DNA from: Portulaca oleracea
Taxonomy: Eukaryota; Streptophyta; Magnoliopsida; Caryophyllales; Portulacaceae
Length of the DNA stretch: 64,000 nt
Reading direction: 5' to 3'
Assembly: GCA_029582165.1 (NCBI GenBank)
Contig: CM055868.1
Coordinates: 22,629,891-22,693,890 of the forward strand
Shown here: piece after piece, positions 42,895 through 53,739 of the stretch
Layout of the letters: every line of letters starts with the position of its first letter
Numbering within the stretch: position 1 is the stretch's first letter
Notes under the pieces: model-generated
Seen by the model: only the letters and a program-made list of their open reading frames with translations
Database searches by the model: none
Told to the model about the DNA's origin: nothing
Translations under genes and position numbers: made by a program

Positions 42895-43896
42895 TACATG
42901 GTTCCTAGTTAGTTTGGTTTTCATTGTGCGCCGCAATATGTGGCGTTTTTCTTTTATCTTATTTATTTATTCAAAAGGAAAAATAAAAATAGTCGGTTTC
43001 CTGGGCAGTCCTTTGGAATGGGAACATGGATTGAAGATGCCGCTGGTAATGGGTAGTGTGGACTCTCGTTGGTAAATTAGCTAATCTCTGTTAACTTATG
43101 TCGTACGTAATAGGTAGCCTTAATTCCTCAATTCTATCTTGTTTCCTAGGTAGTCCTTGTCTGGGCTACAATGCAATTACGTGATTTAAGACCTTGGCAA
43201 ATCAACTACATAATTCCACCTTAATCCCTCTTCCACAACAGCATTTTGAGTAGATTAAAGTATTGGCCTAGTCAAACCTCTATTTATATAATTTTCATGT
43301 TCGATTTATTAGAATCTTTGAGCACCATGAAGAGTTCGGTCAAGATTTATCAAGAAATATGATTAATGCCTAGAGCATCAAATTAGCGTCTAAACGGGTT
43401 TTGATAAGATGAAATAAATTAAAATACAAGTGACTTGTTGGCTTGTTAGATACAAGTGATTAATGCCTAGTCCTAGTCTACCCTTGATTTTCTTTCTCCT
43501 TTTAAATTTTTGGTATAGATTGCCCTTGATTTTCTGACTTGTTGCAAACAAATACAAGTGGACCTAAATGGGTTTTGATAAAAGGAGATAAATTAAAATA
43601 AAATAAAACACAAATTTAGACCAAACTAGAAAGACACTAGAAAAGAAAAATAAATTAACCTAATTTTTGTGAAATTTCTACTTTATTAACCGGAAATTTG
43701 AGAAATTGCAAAATAAAAAGACAATAACCAAGTCTAAGCTAAAAAAAAGAAAACCAAATTTATTATTAAAAACGAACTAAAAACCTAGAGTAAGGGGTAG
43801 ATTGGAAGTTAGGAAATGACTGAAAGAATCGTTTATGAAAAGATAATTGTTGTCAGCCTGAAAATTTATTAACTAGTAATAACATTTTAGACACTT
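42895..43896. other. Intergenic DNA without recognised content
   Basis: AT-rich. A short direct repetition (TACAAGTG, TTGATTTTCT, GGGTTTTGATAA) occurs between 43390 and 43590. No coding or element signature found. Confidence 0.4.
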
Positions 43897-44802
43897 CTAC
43901 CATCAATCTAAATCTCCCACTCGCTCATTTTATTCTTCCCTATAAAACTTGGAATGCTACCCTTTTTAAGTCCTTTGTGAATGATTCTACTATTCAAGAT
44001 CTTCTAAATACTCCTATTCCTTTTAATAATTTGGATAGTGAATTATGTTGGGGTTTGACCAACACTGGTTTATTCTCTAACAGATCTGCTAGGAGGTTGG
44101 CTCATAATATAGCTCCCAACATCCTAGCTTGGGAGTTTAATTGGATATGAAAATTAAATATTCTGCCAAAGCTTCAGCTTTAGCTATTTCTTTAGCAGGC
44201 TCTTTGGGGTGCTCTGCCTCTAAAATATTGTTTCGCTGCTCATGGTATTGATCTCCAGAATTCTTGTCCTTATTGTCCTAATCATACTGAGACTTGGATC
44301 ATTTGTTTTTTATTTTGTTCCGTTGCTAAAGAAATGTTGGATGTTGCAGTCTCCCATACTTGCCTACATAGAAGGTGATACTACAACTCTTTTGAATAAT
44401 TTCCTTGAATTTCTATCTCAAGTCAAGGAACAATCTAGATTATCTAATCTAGACTGGGTACCTCTCTATTATAGAGCATGTGGAAATTACGTAATTCTAT
44501 TGTCTTTAGAGTGAGGCTCTCCCTTCGATGGTTAAGCCTCCACTGGAGATGTTCAAGCTTAATTTTGATGGATCCAAGTCTGTTGATGGTAGTATTGGTG
44601 GGTTTTTTCTAAGGAATTTGTTAGTTAATCTCCTTGTTGCTTCCTCCTTTCCTATTGCCAATTCCTCTGTCCTAGTGACTAAAGCGACTGGGTTCCGAAA
44701 TGGTCTCCTTCATGTAACTCAACTATCCAACTCCTCTCTCTATGTTGAAGGTGATAATTTAACTCCCATCAGAGCAATTAAGGGAGATTGTAATATTCAT
44801 TG
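43897..44802 (+). pseudogene. LINE (L1-type) ORF2 tail with plant RNase H
   Basis: zf-RVT part: NTGLFSNRSARRLAHN, WEFNWI-stop-KLNILPKLQL, ALWGALPLKYCFAAHGI and SCPYCPNHTETW. Then an RNase H domain at 44528-44802: PPLEMFKLNFDGSKSVDGSI (catalytic Asp), GFRNGLLHV and LYVEGDNLTPIRAI (Asp). The usual Glu position reads ATGFRNGL, with Glu not visible. Several stops. The 5' two thirds (endonuclease, RT) are absent, as in typical 5'-truncated LINEs. Confidence 0.8.
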
Positions 44803-44937
44803 GTAGGGATGGCAATTGGTCCTAGACACAACCCATACCCGATTCATTTAGGCGGGTCTAGGTCCAAAAAAATGGACTCATTGGATCAGGGTAGGGTTTG
44901 GGTCCGGATCTAAGTTGGACTCGACCGTGGACCAGTC
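44803..44937 (+). mobile_element. Truncated hAT-type MITE end
   Basis: Begins TAGGGATGGCAATTGG and continues with GGTCC/GGGTC-rich words (CATACCCG, GGGTTTGGGTCCGG). This is the common form of one end of plant hAT-like MITEs. The opposite end is missing; a (TA)n tract follows. It lies at the end of the LINE RNase H frame. Confidence 0.5.
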
Positions 44938-44944
44938 ATATATA

Positions 44945-45014
<70 letters not shown>
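44938..45014. repeat. (TA)n microsatellite
   Basis: About 77 bp of TA repeats. It borders the 3' end of the LINE at 45015-45790 and may have begun as the 3' tail of that insertion. Confidence 0.9.
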
Positions 45015-45015
<1 letters not shown>

Positions 45016-45790
45016 TTGGAAGAAGGTTAAAAAACTTTATTCCAACTAGAAAGCTTTGCCGACGGAGGCAGTTACATCAAGAGACTAAGCCTAGATAATT
45101 ATATCTATACAAGTTTGCATCGTGTGATTGTGTCTAGCAATGTACAAGGTTCTATTTCTAAGGATGTCTATGATGGTTTTGATATTCTGCTCCGCAGTTA
45201 GCTGAGTCCTTTTGTAGACCTTCAGGTTTCTGGCACCCCATATATTGTATATGATGCTCGTCGTTGCTGCGTAAGTCAGTTGCCTCGTCCTTTTGTGGGT
45301 TTTCCAAGTGCTGACTCGCTTGCACCAGTTTCTTAGATCATCCCCCTCCCGGGGCATACCCAGCTAGTTATGCATGGCCTGTCACATGTGGACAGAGTGC
45401 CGGCATTCTGTGAAGATGTGGTCCACTGTTTCCCTGTGCTGGTTGCAGGTGGGGCATTCATCTGTGTCCATGGGTATATACTTCGAGAGATGTGATCTCA
45501 TAGGTAACTTCCCATGGAGGGCCAGCCAGGAGATGAGGGAGTGTCGGGGCACGTTTAGTCTGTTCCACACTAGGCGTGCCCAAGGCCATTTTTGGTGACT
45601 TCCGCAGATTTCACGGTACGCCTGTCGGACCTTGTAGTGTGTTGTGTTCGGCAGAAGGTTGCGAAGGGTGTCCCTTGCTTTGCAATGTTTTTTAAAGTAC
45701 CAGCAGCTATCCTCCCTTGGGCGGTATATATGTATTTTGCAGATGAAAGCAGGATATATTAATAGCAAGTAAGAGGAAATTACAAAGGCC
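45015..45790 (-). pseudogene. LINE ORF2 tail 2 (zf-RVT)
   Basis: Minus strand frame: WARLVWNRLNVPRHSLISWL, ALHGKLPMRSHLSKYIPMDT, DECPTCNQHRETVDHIFTEC (zinc-binding CxxC..H..C), then WQAMHN-stop-LGMPREGDDL and YNIWGARNLKVYKRTQL. This is the C-terminal zf-RVT region of plant L1 elements. It ends with a probable polyadenylation signal AATAAAG near 45035 (minus). The 5' part is truncated near 45790. Confidence 0.82.
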
Positions 45791-45939
45791 GGGAGATTGG
45801 CCGTACCCCAAATTTACATTGCTAAAACTATGTCGACAAGCCTTCTATATTTTTGGCGGGTTTGTGCGACAACCAAGCAACTTGTGCAGATAGTATCTTT
45901 GTTTTTTTTGGCACTGGTGCTGGGATCGTTACTATGTCG

Positions 45940-46700
45940 ACCGTGGTTTTATATGTTTCTTTCAGACCAAATGGTGTATAAGGCCGCACCCCAAATCATG
46001 TAATTGAAGTGCTGGGTCCAACGAGGGCCATTGCCTCTGATGACTTTTTGGACAACACCCTCCACAGAACTTTGGTCTTCCTGGAAATCACAGTACGACC
46101 AATGCTTGATGTGACTAAAACTTATGCGCTGTATGGGCAAGAGACGAAAAGGTGGTCGATGGTCTCAAGAGCTCCCCCATAGAGGATGCATGTCGTCCTT
46201 CCTACCCCTCCCCCCACATTGTACTGTCTAGGCCTTCATAGATATTTTGCCGTGGAGGAGCACTCGAAGAATGAAGGCATGTCTTGGCACCACAAGGCTA
46301 TTCCAAGGGATGTCTTTCCAAATTGGCTACTCTCCCCTTCCCATTAGCCATTCATATCCCTCGGTAACATTGTATTTCCCGATCTTTTCAGCGCACCCCC
46401 AGTGCCATCGGGCCCCCGGAGCGCACCCCCATTTTAATTCATCCTTGACTTCATAGAGTTTTTTGAAATATAGACAGACATCGTAGGGTGTGGAGTAGGA
46501 CCACCAAGATTTGTTTTTGATATACTTTGTGTGCACCCATTTTACCCAGAAAACCTCCTGGTGATTTTGGACATCCCACACCAATTTTGCAATCAAAGCT
46601 CTGTTCTATGCATCGAGGTTATTCAGGCCTAGCCCTCCCATGTTTCTGGGCATGCAGGTTTGCTCCCAAGAAATGTATGTAAGGGTGCCTGGAGTAAGTG
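45940..46700 (-). pseudogene. LINE ORF2 tail 3 (zf-RVT)
   Basis: Minus strand: RNMGGLGLNNLDA-stop-NRALIAKL, VFWVKWVHTKYIKNKSWWSY, YEWLMGRGE, IPWNSLVVPRHAFILRVLLH, then MIWGAALYTIWSERNI. Same domain as tail 2 but a different family member (little nucleotide similarity). Interrupted by stops and cut upstream by the LTR fragment at 46714. Confidence 0.8.
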
Positions 46701-46713
46701 TGGGCCGCTGATA

Positions 46714-46995
46714 GGTCCTAAACGCATCAGGTCTGTGTACCGCAAGTGTACGGGTCTGTGTAGTAATAAAATGTCGTTCTTTCTCAGGGATTTGTGTTCA
46801 TCTACGTACTGAACTAGTCCACTACAAGGATTCTAGGGTTTTAACAAATAATTTTTAGGGTTTATGGTAATGATTTATAAAACTAAACTAAGAAAGCAAG
46901 AATTTTTAGGGTTTTAACAAATAATTTAAAGTGTCGAGGATAGTCCACTCTAGTCTGTCAATCAATTAATCAACAATCCCGGTGTAAAGTAACAA
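46714..46995 (-). repeat. Athila-like LTR end fragment
   Basis: The minus strand shares CTAGAGTGGACT, AGTACGTAGATGAACAC, GAGAAAGAACGAC and CCGTACACTTGCGG with the last 250 bp of the LTR at 8796-10149 and, near the end, with that at 58081. It contains an internal direct duplication of TAGGGTTTTAACAAATAATT (about 46837 and 46908). It lies between a LINE tail and the Tat-like LTR. Confidence 0.65.
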
Positions 46996-47008
46996 GATAA
47001 TGTAGAGT

Positions 47009-48575
47009 TGTAGGACCCCGGAAAAAGCGACCGCTTTTCCCGTGATGCGCTACTTAAGTGATCGGGAGCCAACTAAGGTTGCTTAATCCTTAAATAAGGA
47101 CATTTTTATTTTATGAAATTCATTTTCGGGATAATGAAACTTTATTTATTTTTCAAATTCTTTTTATATTATCAAAATATCCAACCTTACACTAAAATAA
47201 TTTATTAATAATTTTAATACCAACCCACTATTTCATCCGGGCCCAAGAAAGAGCAAAGGGACTGCCATGGGACTCTAAACCTCGCGTGGGTTTTATGGTG
47301 CCATGGGCTGGGCCTTGTGCATCTTCGACCGAGAGAAAAAGGGTGAAAATTAATAAAACCCGTAAGGGTTTTATTAATCTTCTGGCCCGTTTTCTCTTGG
47401 GTGGCCTTAGATTAATAAGAAAAAGTGGTATTAAATCATTTATAATTATTTTTTTGTGCAATATCGTTTATTTTAAATAATCAAAAGGATTTATAAAAAG
47501 ATGATAAAGAGTCGCCAGCCGATTTAAGGAAATCGACAAATCATAAAAATCAAAAGGGTGACTCCGGTGTACGAAACCCGATTCTAAATTCGGGGGTAAT
47601 ATTACGAATTTGTGAATTATAAGAACTCTCGAATTCGCCTGTTAGAAAACATGCTCTACTAAAATCGACATTAATATAAAAAAGAGCAGGGAGAAGTTTA
47701 ATTAATTTCACGAAATTATATTCTCATCATGCAATATAAAATGAGATTTTTGGTTTACAAAATAAGTACTAGTAATGGAATTAATGTACAAATTACATGG
47801 TTAAACAACAATAATAATGAAAGCGAACCTTTTTTGAATTTGGAAGCTCGAATGCGTCGGTCGAATTTCTTGACTTCGCCTAGACTTAGTGGATGGAATG
47901 GTGAGTGTGAGGATGGTGGGAGGATAATATGGAAGTGGCAACTTTATGAGAGTATTAAAGATAGAATTTTGAGAGAGTTTTGGCATGAAATTTGAGTAGA
48001 GTAAGGATGGTGTAGTGAGAAGTTAAGTATAATGGTGATAGTTTTATGAGAGTAGTTGATGATATGAGATTGAAAACATGGGGGTATTTATAGGTGAAGG
48101 ATGTAGTGATTTGGAGGGAAATGGAGGGGAACATACCCCAAAGATTATGCCATGCAATCACAAAACCTATGCGGGTTTTGAAAGTCAAGGCAGAAGTCAA
48201 AGCACACGGGGCTAATATCAAGGGATGGTGATCAAGATTTTGGTGCCAGCTTTTAAATAGAAAACCCCCGCGGGTTTTAAACGACCTCGCATGGATCGTT
48301 GACGTGGCAAGATCAAACAACGCGTTCTGGGTAGGAGAAAACCCCCGCGGGTTTTCTCTTTGGGTCGGGGCTCACCATGGGCCTGTCCTGGTTTTGGGCC
48401 GGTTTTTTGAGATTATAACCCCCGCGGGTTATATTGTGAATATGTGGCCCGTTTTATTCTGCTAGGCTTATTTCATCACTGCATGGGCCCAATGACCCAT
48501 TTTGGTGTCCAGCCCAACTGATTTATCGGGTTTTGACGGGTCGGGATTATGTTGGTGTAAATTCCGGTGTCTACT
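47009..48575 (-). repeat. 3' LTR of Tat-like element 3
   Basis: 1,567 bp, homologous to LTR 1. On the minus strand it starts near AGTAGACACCGG and ends GGTCCTACA. There is no PBS on its left flank, so it is the 3' LTR. A purine tract AAAGTAGGGGCTCTCA lies just upstream of the start (48576-48592). TATAAATA is at 48092 to 48085 on the minus strand. Confidence 0.85.
47276..48434. repeat. Palindrome family in LTR 3 (mostly CCCCGCGGG core)
   Basis: 47349-47378: arms ATTAATAAAACCC and complement around GTAA. 48161-48180: CAAAACCTATGCGGGTTTTG. 48261-48278: AAAACCCCCGCGGGTTTT. 48335-48358: arms GAGAAAACCC. 48415-48434: TATAACCCCCGCGGGTTATA. A weaker site, AAACCTCGCGTGGGTTTT, lies at 47277-47294. Each lies at the place of a palindrome in LTR 1, yet the cores differ in a copy-specific way and the outer bases change on both sides together. 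Confidence 0.88.
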
Positions 48576-48689
48576 GAGAGCCCCTACTTTGATCGAGTCC
48601 GAATAGGACGAAGGTCAAAGTAGCCTGAGATGCTGCCTACTTGATGTTTGACTTGATGCTGGCGGTGCTCTTTTATATGGCGACCAAAT

Positions 48690-49075
48690 GATGTTGGCGT
48701 TGTCGTCGGACGCCTTTACGCGGCAACCGTTGGACGACTAATGCTGATGATGTCGGTGATGATGAAGTCGTCGGTAACCTTTAGGTGGAAACCGTTGGAC
48801 GACTGATGCTGATGATGTCGTCGGAGACCTTTAAGTGGCATCCGTTGGACGACTGCTGCTGATGATGTCGTCGGAGACCTTTATGTAGCATCCGTCGAAC
48901 GACTATTTGTTGATAATGTCGTCAGAGACCTTTAAGTGGCATCCGTTGCACGACTAATGTTGATGATGTCGTCGGAGACCTTTAAGTGGCATTTGTTGGA
49001 CAACTGCTACTGATGATGTTGTCCGAGACCTTTAAGTGGCATCCGTTGGGCGAGTGCTGCTGATGATGGTGCTCT
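48690..49075. repeat. Tandem repeat, about 50-bp unit, about 7 copies
   Basis: Unit built from GTCGTCGGAGACCTTTAAGT, GGCATCCGTTGGACGACTG and CTGCTGATGAT, with 1-4 changes per unit; the first units are more diverged and one has an insertion. It lies between antisense gene A and the 3' LTR, the hypervariable 3' region where Tat-lineage elements are known to grow satellites. Confidence 0.88.
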
Positions 49076-49600
49076 TTTATTGTGCAACCGGATGATGTAT
49101 GGTCTCTTTTTAGCGGTGACCTAAAAATAAAAAAAAGAACAAAGTGGTAATTTTTTCGAAAACGCAAACAGGTTCAGATTTTTACCTGAATTTTGGGGAC
49201 CATTGGGCCGCAGTCTTTGGGCCGTCAGTTTGGGTTGCACGATTTAATTCGAATGGGCTGAAGAAAATTTGGGCCGCGAAATTGAGCCCTTGGCCGCAAT
49301 AAAACCCCTGCGGGTTTTATGACCTTTCCTGTGCTGATGAAGGGCGCTGAATCGCGAAACTGGGTCATAGGCGCCAGAAAACCCCCGCGGGTTTTCTGTT
49401 TCTCTTTTTTTTTCTTTTTTTTTCTTCCTCTGAAGGGAATCTTGGTGGGCCCTAGTCGTCATGTGGATGAGAATTTTCCACGCAGCCATGTTCCTCTTTG
49501 GGTGGCAAGATGATGACCTTTGGATTTTCGGCTAATGAAACGCATTTGGCATCTCGAGGCAGGTCTTAGAAACGAGCGGCTCATATTCACTCAACCCTTC

Positions 49601-49608
49601 TATAAATA
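49601..49608 (+). promoter_or_regulatory. TATA box for antisense gene A
   Basis: TATAAATA, 122 bp before the gene A start codon, followed by a C/T-rich leader (TCTCTAGCTTCTTCTTCTCT) typical of plant 5' UTRs. This gives the antisense genes a promoter independent of the LTR. Confidence 0.6.
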
Positions 49609-49722
49609 CCATGCCTCTCGTTCATTTCATTCATTCATATCATCAACTCCTCCACATCTCTCTAGCTTCTTCTTCTCTCCAGAAAAATTTGCTTTTTGAA
49701 GAAAGTTCGAGTTTTTTAGAAA

Positions 49723-52700
49723 ATGCATCCCCGAAGCCATAGGAATCCTCCTCTTCCTCATGCGGCGGCATGGCCCCATGAGATGTCTTCACAGCGCAAC
49801 TTCATTCCTGGTGCGAATGGTGACCCTTCGAATCTCACCATTCAATCGTGGAACCATGCTTGGTTATACCGTTCCCATGGTAAGGTAATTTCTGAAACCT
49901 CTTTTTATGCTTAGTTTAATGTAAAAATGAGGAAGCACGAATTTCCTTTTCATGCCTTGTCGATTTCCATTATTTAAAGCATGCTTTAAATTGCTGCATA
50001 CTTATGGCTTCATGATGGCTGTTTTTATTTATGCATCCCGACCGAGGGCCCAATTTTTAAATTGAATCTGAGATAGCCAATTCTAGCCCGTAGTTTAAAT
50101 AAAACCCCCGCGGGTTTCCTTTTATCGGACTCATGCGTGTTCGCCCTAGCTGTCAAAGGAGGCGACCCGCTTTGAACATGAAAACCCACGCGGGTTTTTA
50201 TTGCCATATGGGCTGTCCGACATTGCTATTGGGTGGAGGCGTGGCCCAATTACTGAATAAAAACCCATGCGGGTTTTAATTCCGCTAGGCCAGGACGTTT
50301 GGGCTATTTGTTTATTTTACAGGCTGTGGCAATGAGCCCACTGCTTGTGCTGGGTCCAGCTATGGCCTATAAAAAATTGTCCTTAGGCCCAAAGTTTTAG
50401 ATTAGCCCCCATTTTGAATAGCTTCCTGAAAATTTGTTTGCCTGTTGGAGGATAATTTCAAGACTCCCGGTGCCCTAAAAGATCCCCTTAAAGTAGCTGA
50501 GTCGATTTCTGGAGACTTTGTCAACAACACATTGACCGCGGCGGGTCTTATGCCGTTTTGGAAATGCTTGGTGGCCTGGAGAGGTCAAACATTCCGCGTA
50601 ATTGGACGACTTGCCTGTGGATGAAATGACTGTCACTCCCACAGATTTCGTTATGATCACCGACCTTCCTTGGAGTGGGCACGACGTAGTCTTCGACGCT
50701 GAGATTCCGCCGATGGTCTTGGACAAATTGGGTCCAGTGTTAGCGCGCTTAGGCCAGGGGCAGGGTCTTTCAAACCTCTCTTATACACATTTTGAAGCGG
50801 CCATCCGTGATGCAAGCTTTCAAAATTTTCCTAGGGAGGAACGTCGCTTTATTTTCTTGGTGTACATTATTTCTGCCACCTTTTTTGCCAACCGTGGGGA
50901 CAACATTACCCTGACCTGGTTTCAAAATCTTCTAGACCTTAATAATGTTGCAGTCTACTTCTATGCGGCCCAAAATCGCTACCAATATGGCCCTGCTCTT
51001 TAGAAGGTGCTCGAGGTGCGTACCCGAGACTCTTTTCTTGATAATATTGATAGCCTTTTGCCCTTTCTTTAATTTTATGTTTATGAAGTCGTGGGCGTAT
51101 GACTGCATTTTGTATTTAGGTATTCGATCAAAGAGGGATAATACAGTCCCGGCTACTGAACGCTGGATTGTTGAGGGCATTCGTGGGAAGAAATTCCAGC
51201 AAGGCAGTCTCAACCATATTCGTCGTGTGCTGGACGACCTTTCACCGGTATTCCTTTATGCATGACATCTTTCTTTTATTTTCCTTCATTCTTGAAATAA
51301 CTCTCTTCCTTTCGTAGAATCAAGTGAATTGTCGTCCTTGGGTTGAATTCAACATGAAAGGATTGCCCACCCCTTTACACCTGGTGGAACATGACACTCG
51401 CCTCTGCCTTCTAATGGAGGGACCCTCGGGCTTCGTGTGGCACTTGAGAGAGAGAGCTTCGAGGTAGATCCTTGAGGGATATCCAGGCCTTATTCCCCGG
51501 GATCCTCCGGAGCATATGTTCGAGCGCGTTGACCAGGGTGTTCTGAGGGATCTGACTCGTGGTCATGATTTTGACAACTTCGAGCATGACGTTCCGCATG
51601 AGCAATTCAATGAAGAGTTTCAGCGTTATCTTAGCCGTTTGGCTCCCCGAGTGATATGTATCTTCTTCCTTTATCTTTATTATGTCTTGGCTTATTTTTT
51701 ACCATAAAGTTTACATATGGGGCCTTATGCCAAGGCCGCTGAGGTGGTGATTCCACTAGAAAGGAAAAAGATCGGCGGCTTCTTGGACGTGGAGAACAGC
51801 AGCGAGTGTTCCACACTTCAAGCATTCGAGCGGAAACCGATAATTCTTCATTTTATGTTGCTTCCTTTTTATCCCACATGTTTCTTATACATATAATCCC
51901 GGTTTTGCTATTTCTCAGCACAGATGGGCTTTCCTCCGTCAACTAACTAAGGAATGGAGCACCATGAAGAAACATATTGACCGGGCATTCACCGGCTCAG
52001 GCAGATATCGAGGCAATACCTCCGAAAGGGCTGATATGGAGGCTGATGAGGAGTTTGTTCCCAGGGAACCACCTCAACATTCTACTATAGGAGTCCCTAG
52101 CACAGAGCCCCCACGCCGTTCTTCAAGAGGGAAATATTCTTCTCGAGGCCGATCTCGGGAAGAAGTAGGTGGGTCTTCTCGTCCTCCCCTAGCAGCTGTA
52201 CCAGAGGGTCGCGGCAAAGGCGTTATGGTCGAGGGTCAACACTCAACTAAGTCTCATCGTAGCTGGTCCGGTTGTAGAGATCTTCGTCGTCCGAATATGT
52301 CCTTGGAGGTGCCACTTGGTCAGGGAGGGTCGTATCATAGTGCCGGATATGGTGGTGATACTCAGCCCCATTCATATTGGGTGGAGGATGGTTCAGAGTC
52401 AACCACCACCAATCGGCCCTCTCATTCTCGTCGTACTCTAGCTTTAGTGCGCTAAGCTCGTCGTGGTCGGGAGATAGTGGTGAGGGACCGTGACTCAGGT
52501 GCATCCGTAGGGTATCCTGGCAGTCAAGCCCTAGCTGATGACGCTACTTCACGTCGTGCACCCTACGATACTTCCGCTTTTGGTTCTGGTTCTGCTGGAT
52601 GGCCTGTCTCTGCTCTTGGGATGGGTCCTTCATGGCCTACTAGTATGCAAGAGTGGTCTGCGCCTCAACACTCTTGGTTTGGAGGATCTGCTTCTTCAGG

Positions 52701-52869
52701 TTGGCCAACCCCCGGTTATGGGACTGTTCTTGTATGGCCTACCCCATCTGTTGTGTGGCATATTCCTGATCATTCATGGCTAGCCGCTTCACAGGAGCAT
52801 TCCATGTTGTCCCCACCGAGCGAACATCCTTTGGGAGTCCCCCTATCCGAACCATCGCCTTCTGTGTAG
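49723..52869 (+). pseudogene. Antisense gene A: plant mobile domain protein
   Basis: Exon 1 (49723-49885): MHPRSHRNPPLPHAAAWPHE, then a GTAATTTC donor. Exon 2 (about 50440-51003): LKDPLKVAESISGDFVNNTL; in a neighbouring frame LPVDEMTVTPTDFVMITDLP, WSGHDVVFDAEIPP, FPREERRFIFLVYIISATFF. Later pieces: NTVPATERWIVEGIRGKKF, VNCRPWVEFNMKGLPTPL, HMFERVDQGVLRDLTRGHDF, KKHIDRAFTGSGRYRG, then a long Ser/Pro/Gly/Arg-rich tail. The LPVDEMT..DFxMITxLPxSG block is the plant mobile domain (aminotransferase-like) signature. There are two stops (TAG 51465, TAA 52453) and a frameshift near 50600. It is a counterpart of 6188-7160. Function unknown; domesticated relatives act in plant silencing. Confidence 0.72.
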
Positions 52870-53739
52870 ACTGCTCCTGGTCCCGATTACTATTCCTGGG
52901 ATACCTATTTTGGCACGGCTGGCACTTCAAACACCGAACTTCACATGTGGTAACAACCCGGTTGAAGATACCGGCGATTCGGGCTCCTTGTGGTAACCAA
53001 ACTGATACCAAGCAAGACTCTATGTATTTTAATTTTTTTACGCAAGACTATTTTTGTACTTATTATTTTTATTTTAATGCGAGACTCTTTATGTATTTTA
53101 TTTTTATTTTTTTATGCAAGACTCGGTGAATGCACGACTTCACTTTTATTAATGCATGTTTGAATGATTTTCTACATGACAGGATTCATCCCAAATTAAT
53201 CCCTCATCCCCAAAAAGAAAAGAAAAGAAAATAAAATAAAAGAAAGCATAAAACCTAAGTGTAAGAGTAAACTCGAGCAAAAATTTCAGAACCGAGCGCC
53301 ATGGGGCCAACGACAAGACAAAAAACATAAAAGATACATGAACGGGCTGATTTAATTCACAAGAAGAAAGGCCCAAATAAAATCAGAAGACAGATGGGCT
53401 GATCGTTGAAGGCGGGCCCAACTCTCCATAAACTCCCCGCGGGTTTTCTCTTCAGCAGGCATTGGGCCTAGGCTTGGCCAGGCGCGCGCGTGGGTCTGGG
53501 AGTATCAAAACCCCCATGGGCTTTGATTTCCTTTTTTCTTTTTTTTTTTGCTAGTCGTTATGAATGGCATAAATCATGGGATTTGAAGACAACGACTATA
53601 TGATCACTTGCTGACTGCTTTGCTCCATTTTGATCATGGATGGAGGTGTACAAATACCACACCCTATGCATATGATCACCACCTATCATCTCTTCATTAA
53701 AGTCTCCAAAAGTCACAAAAAGAAATCCTTTAACTTCTC

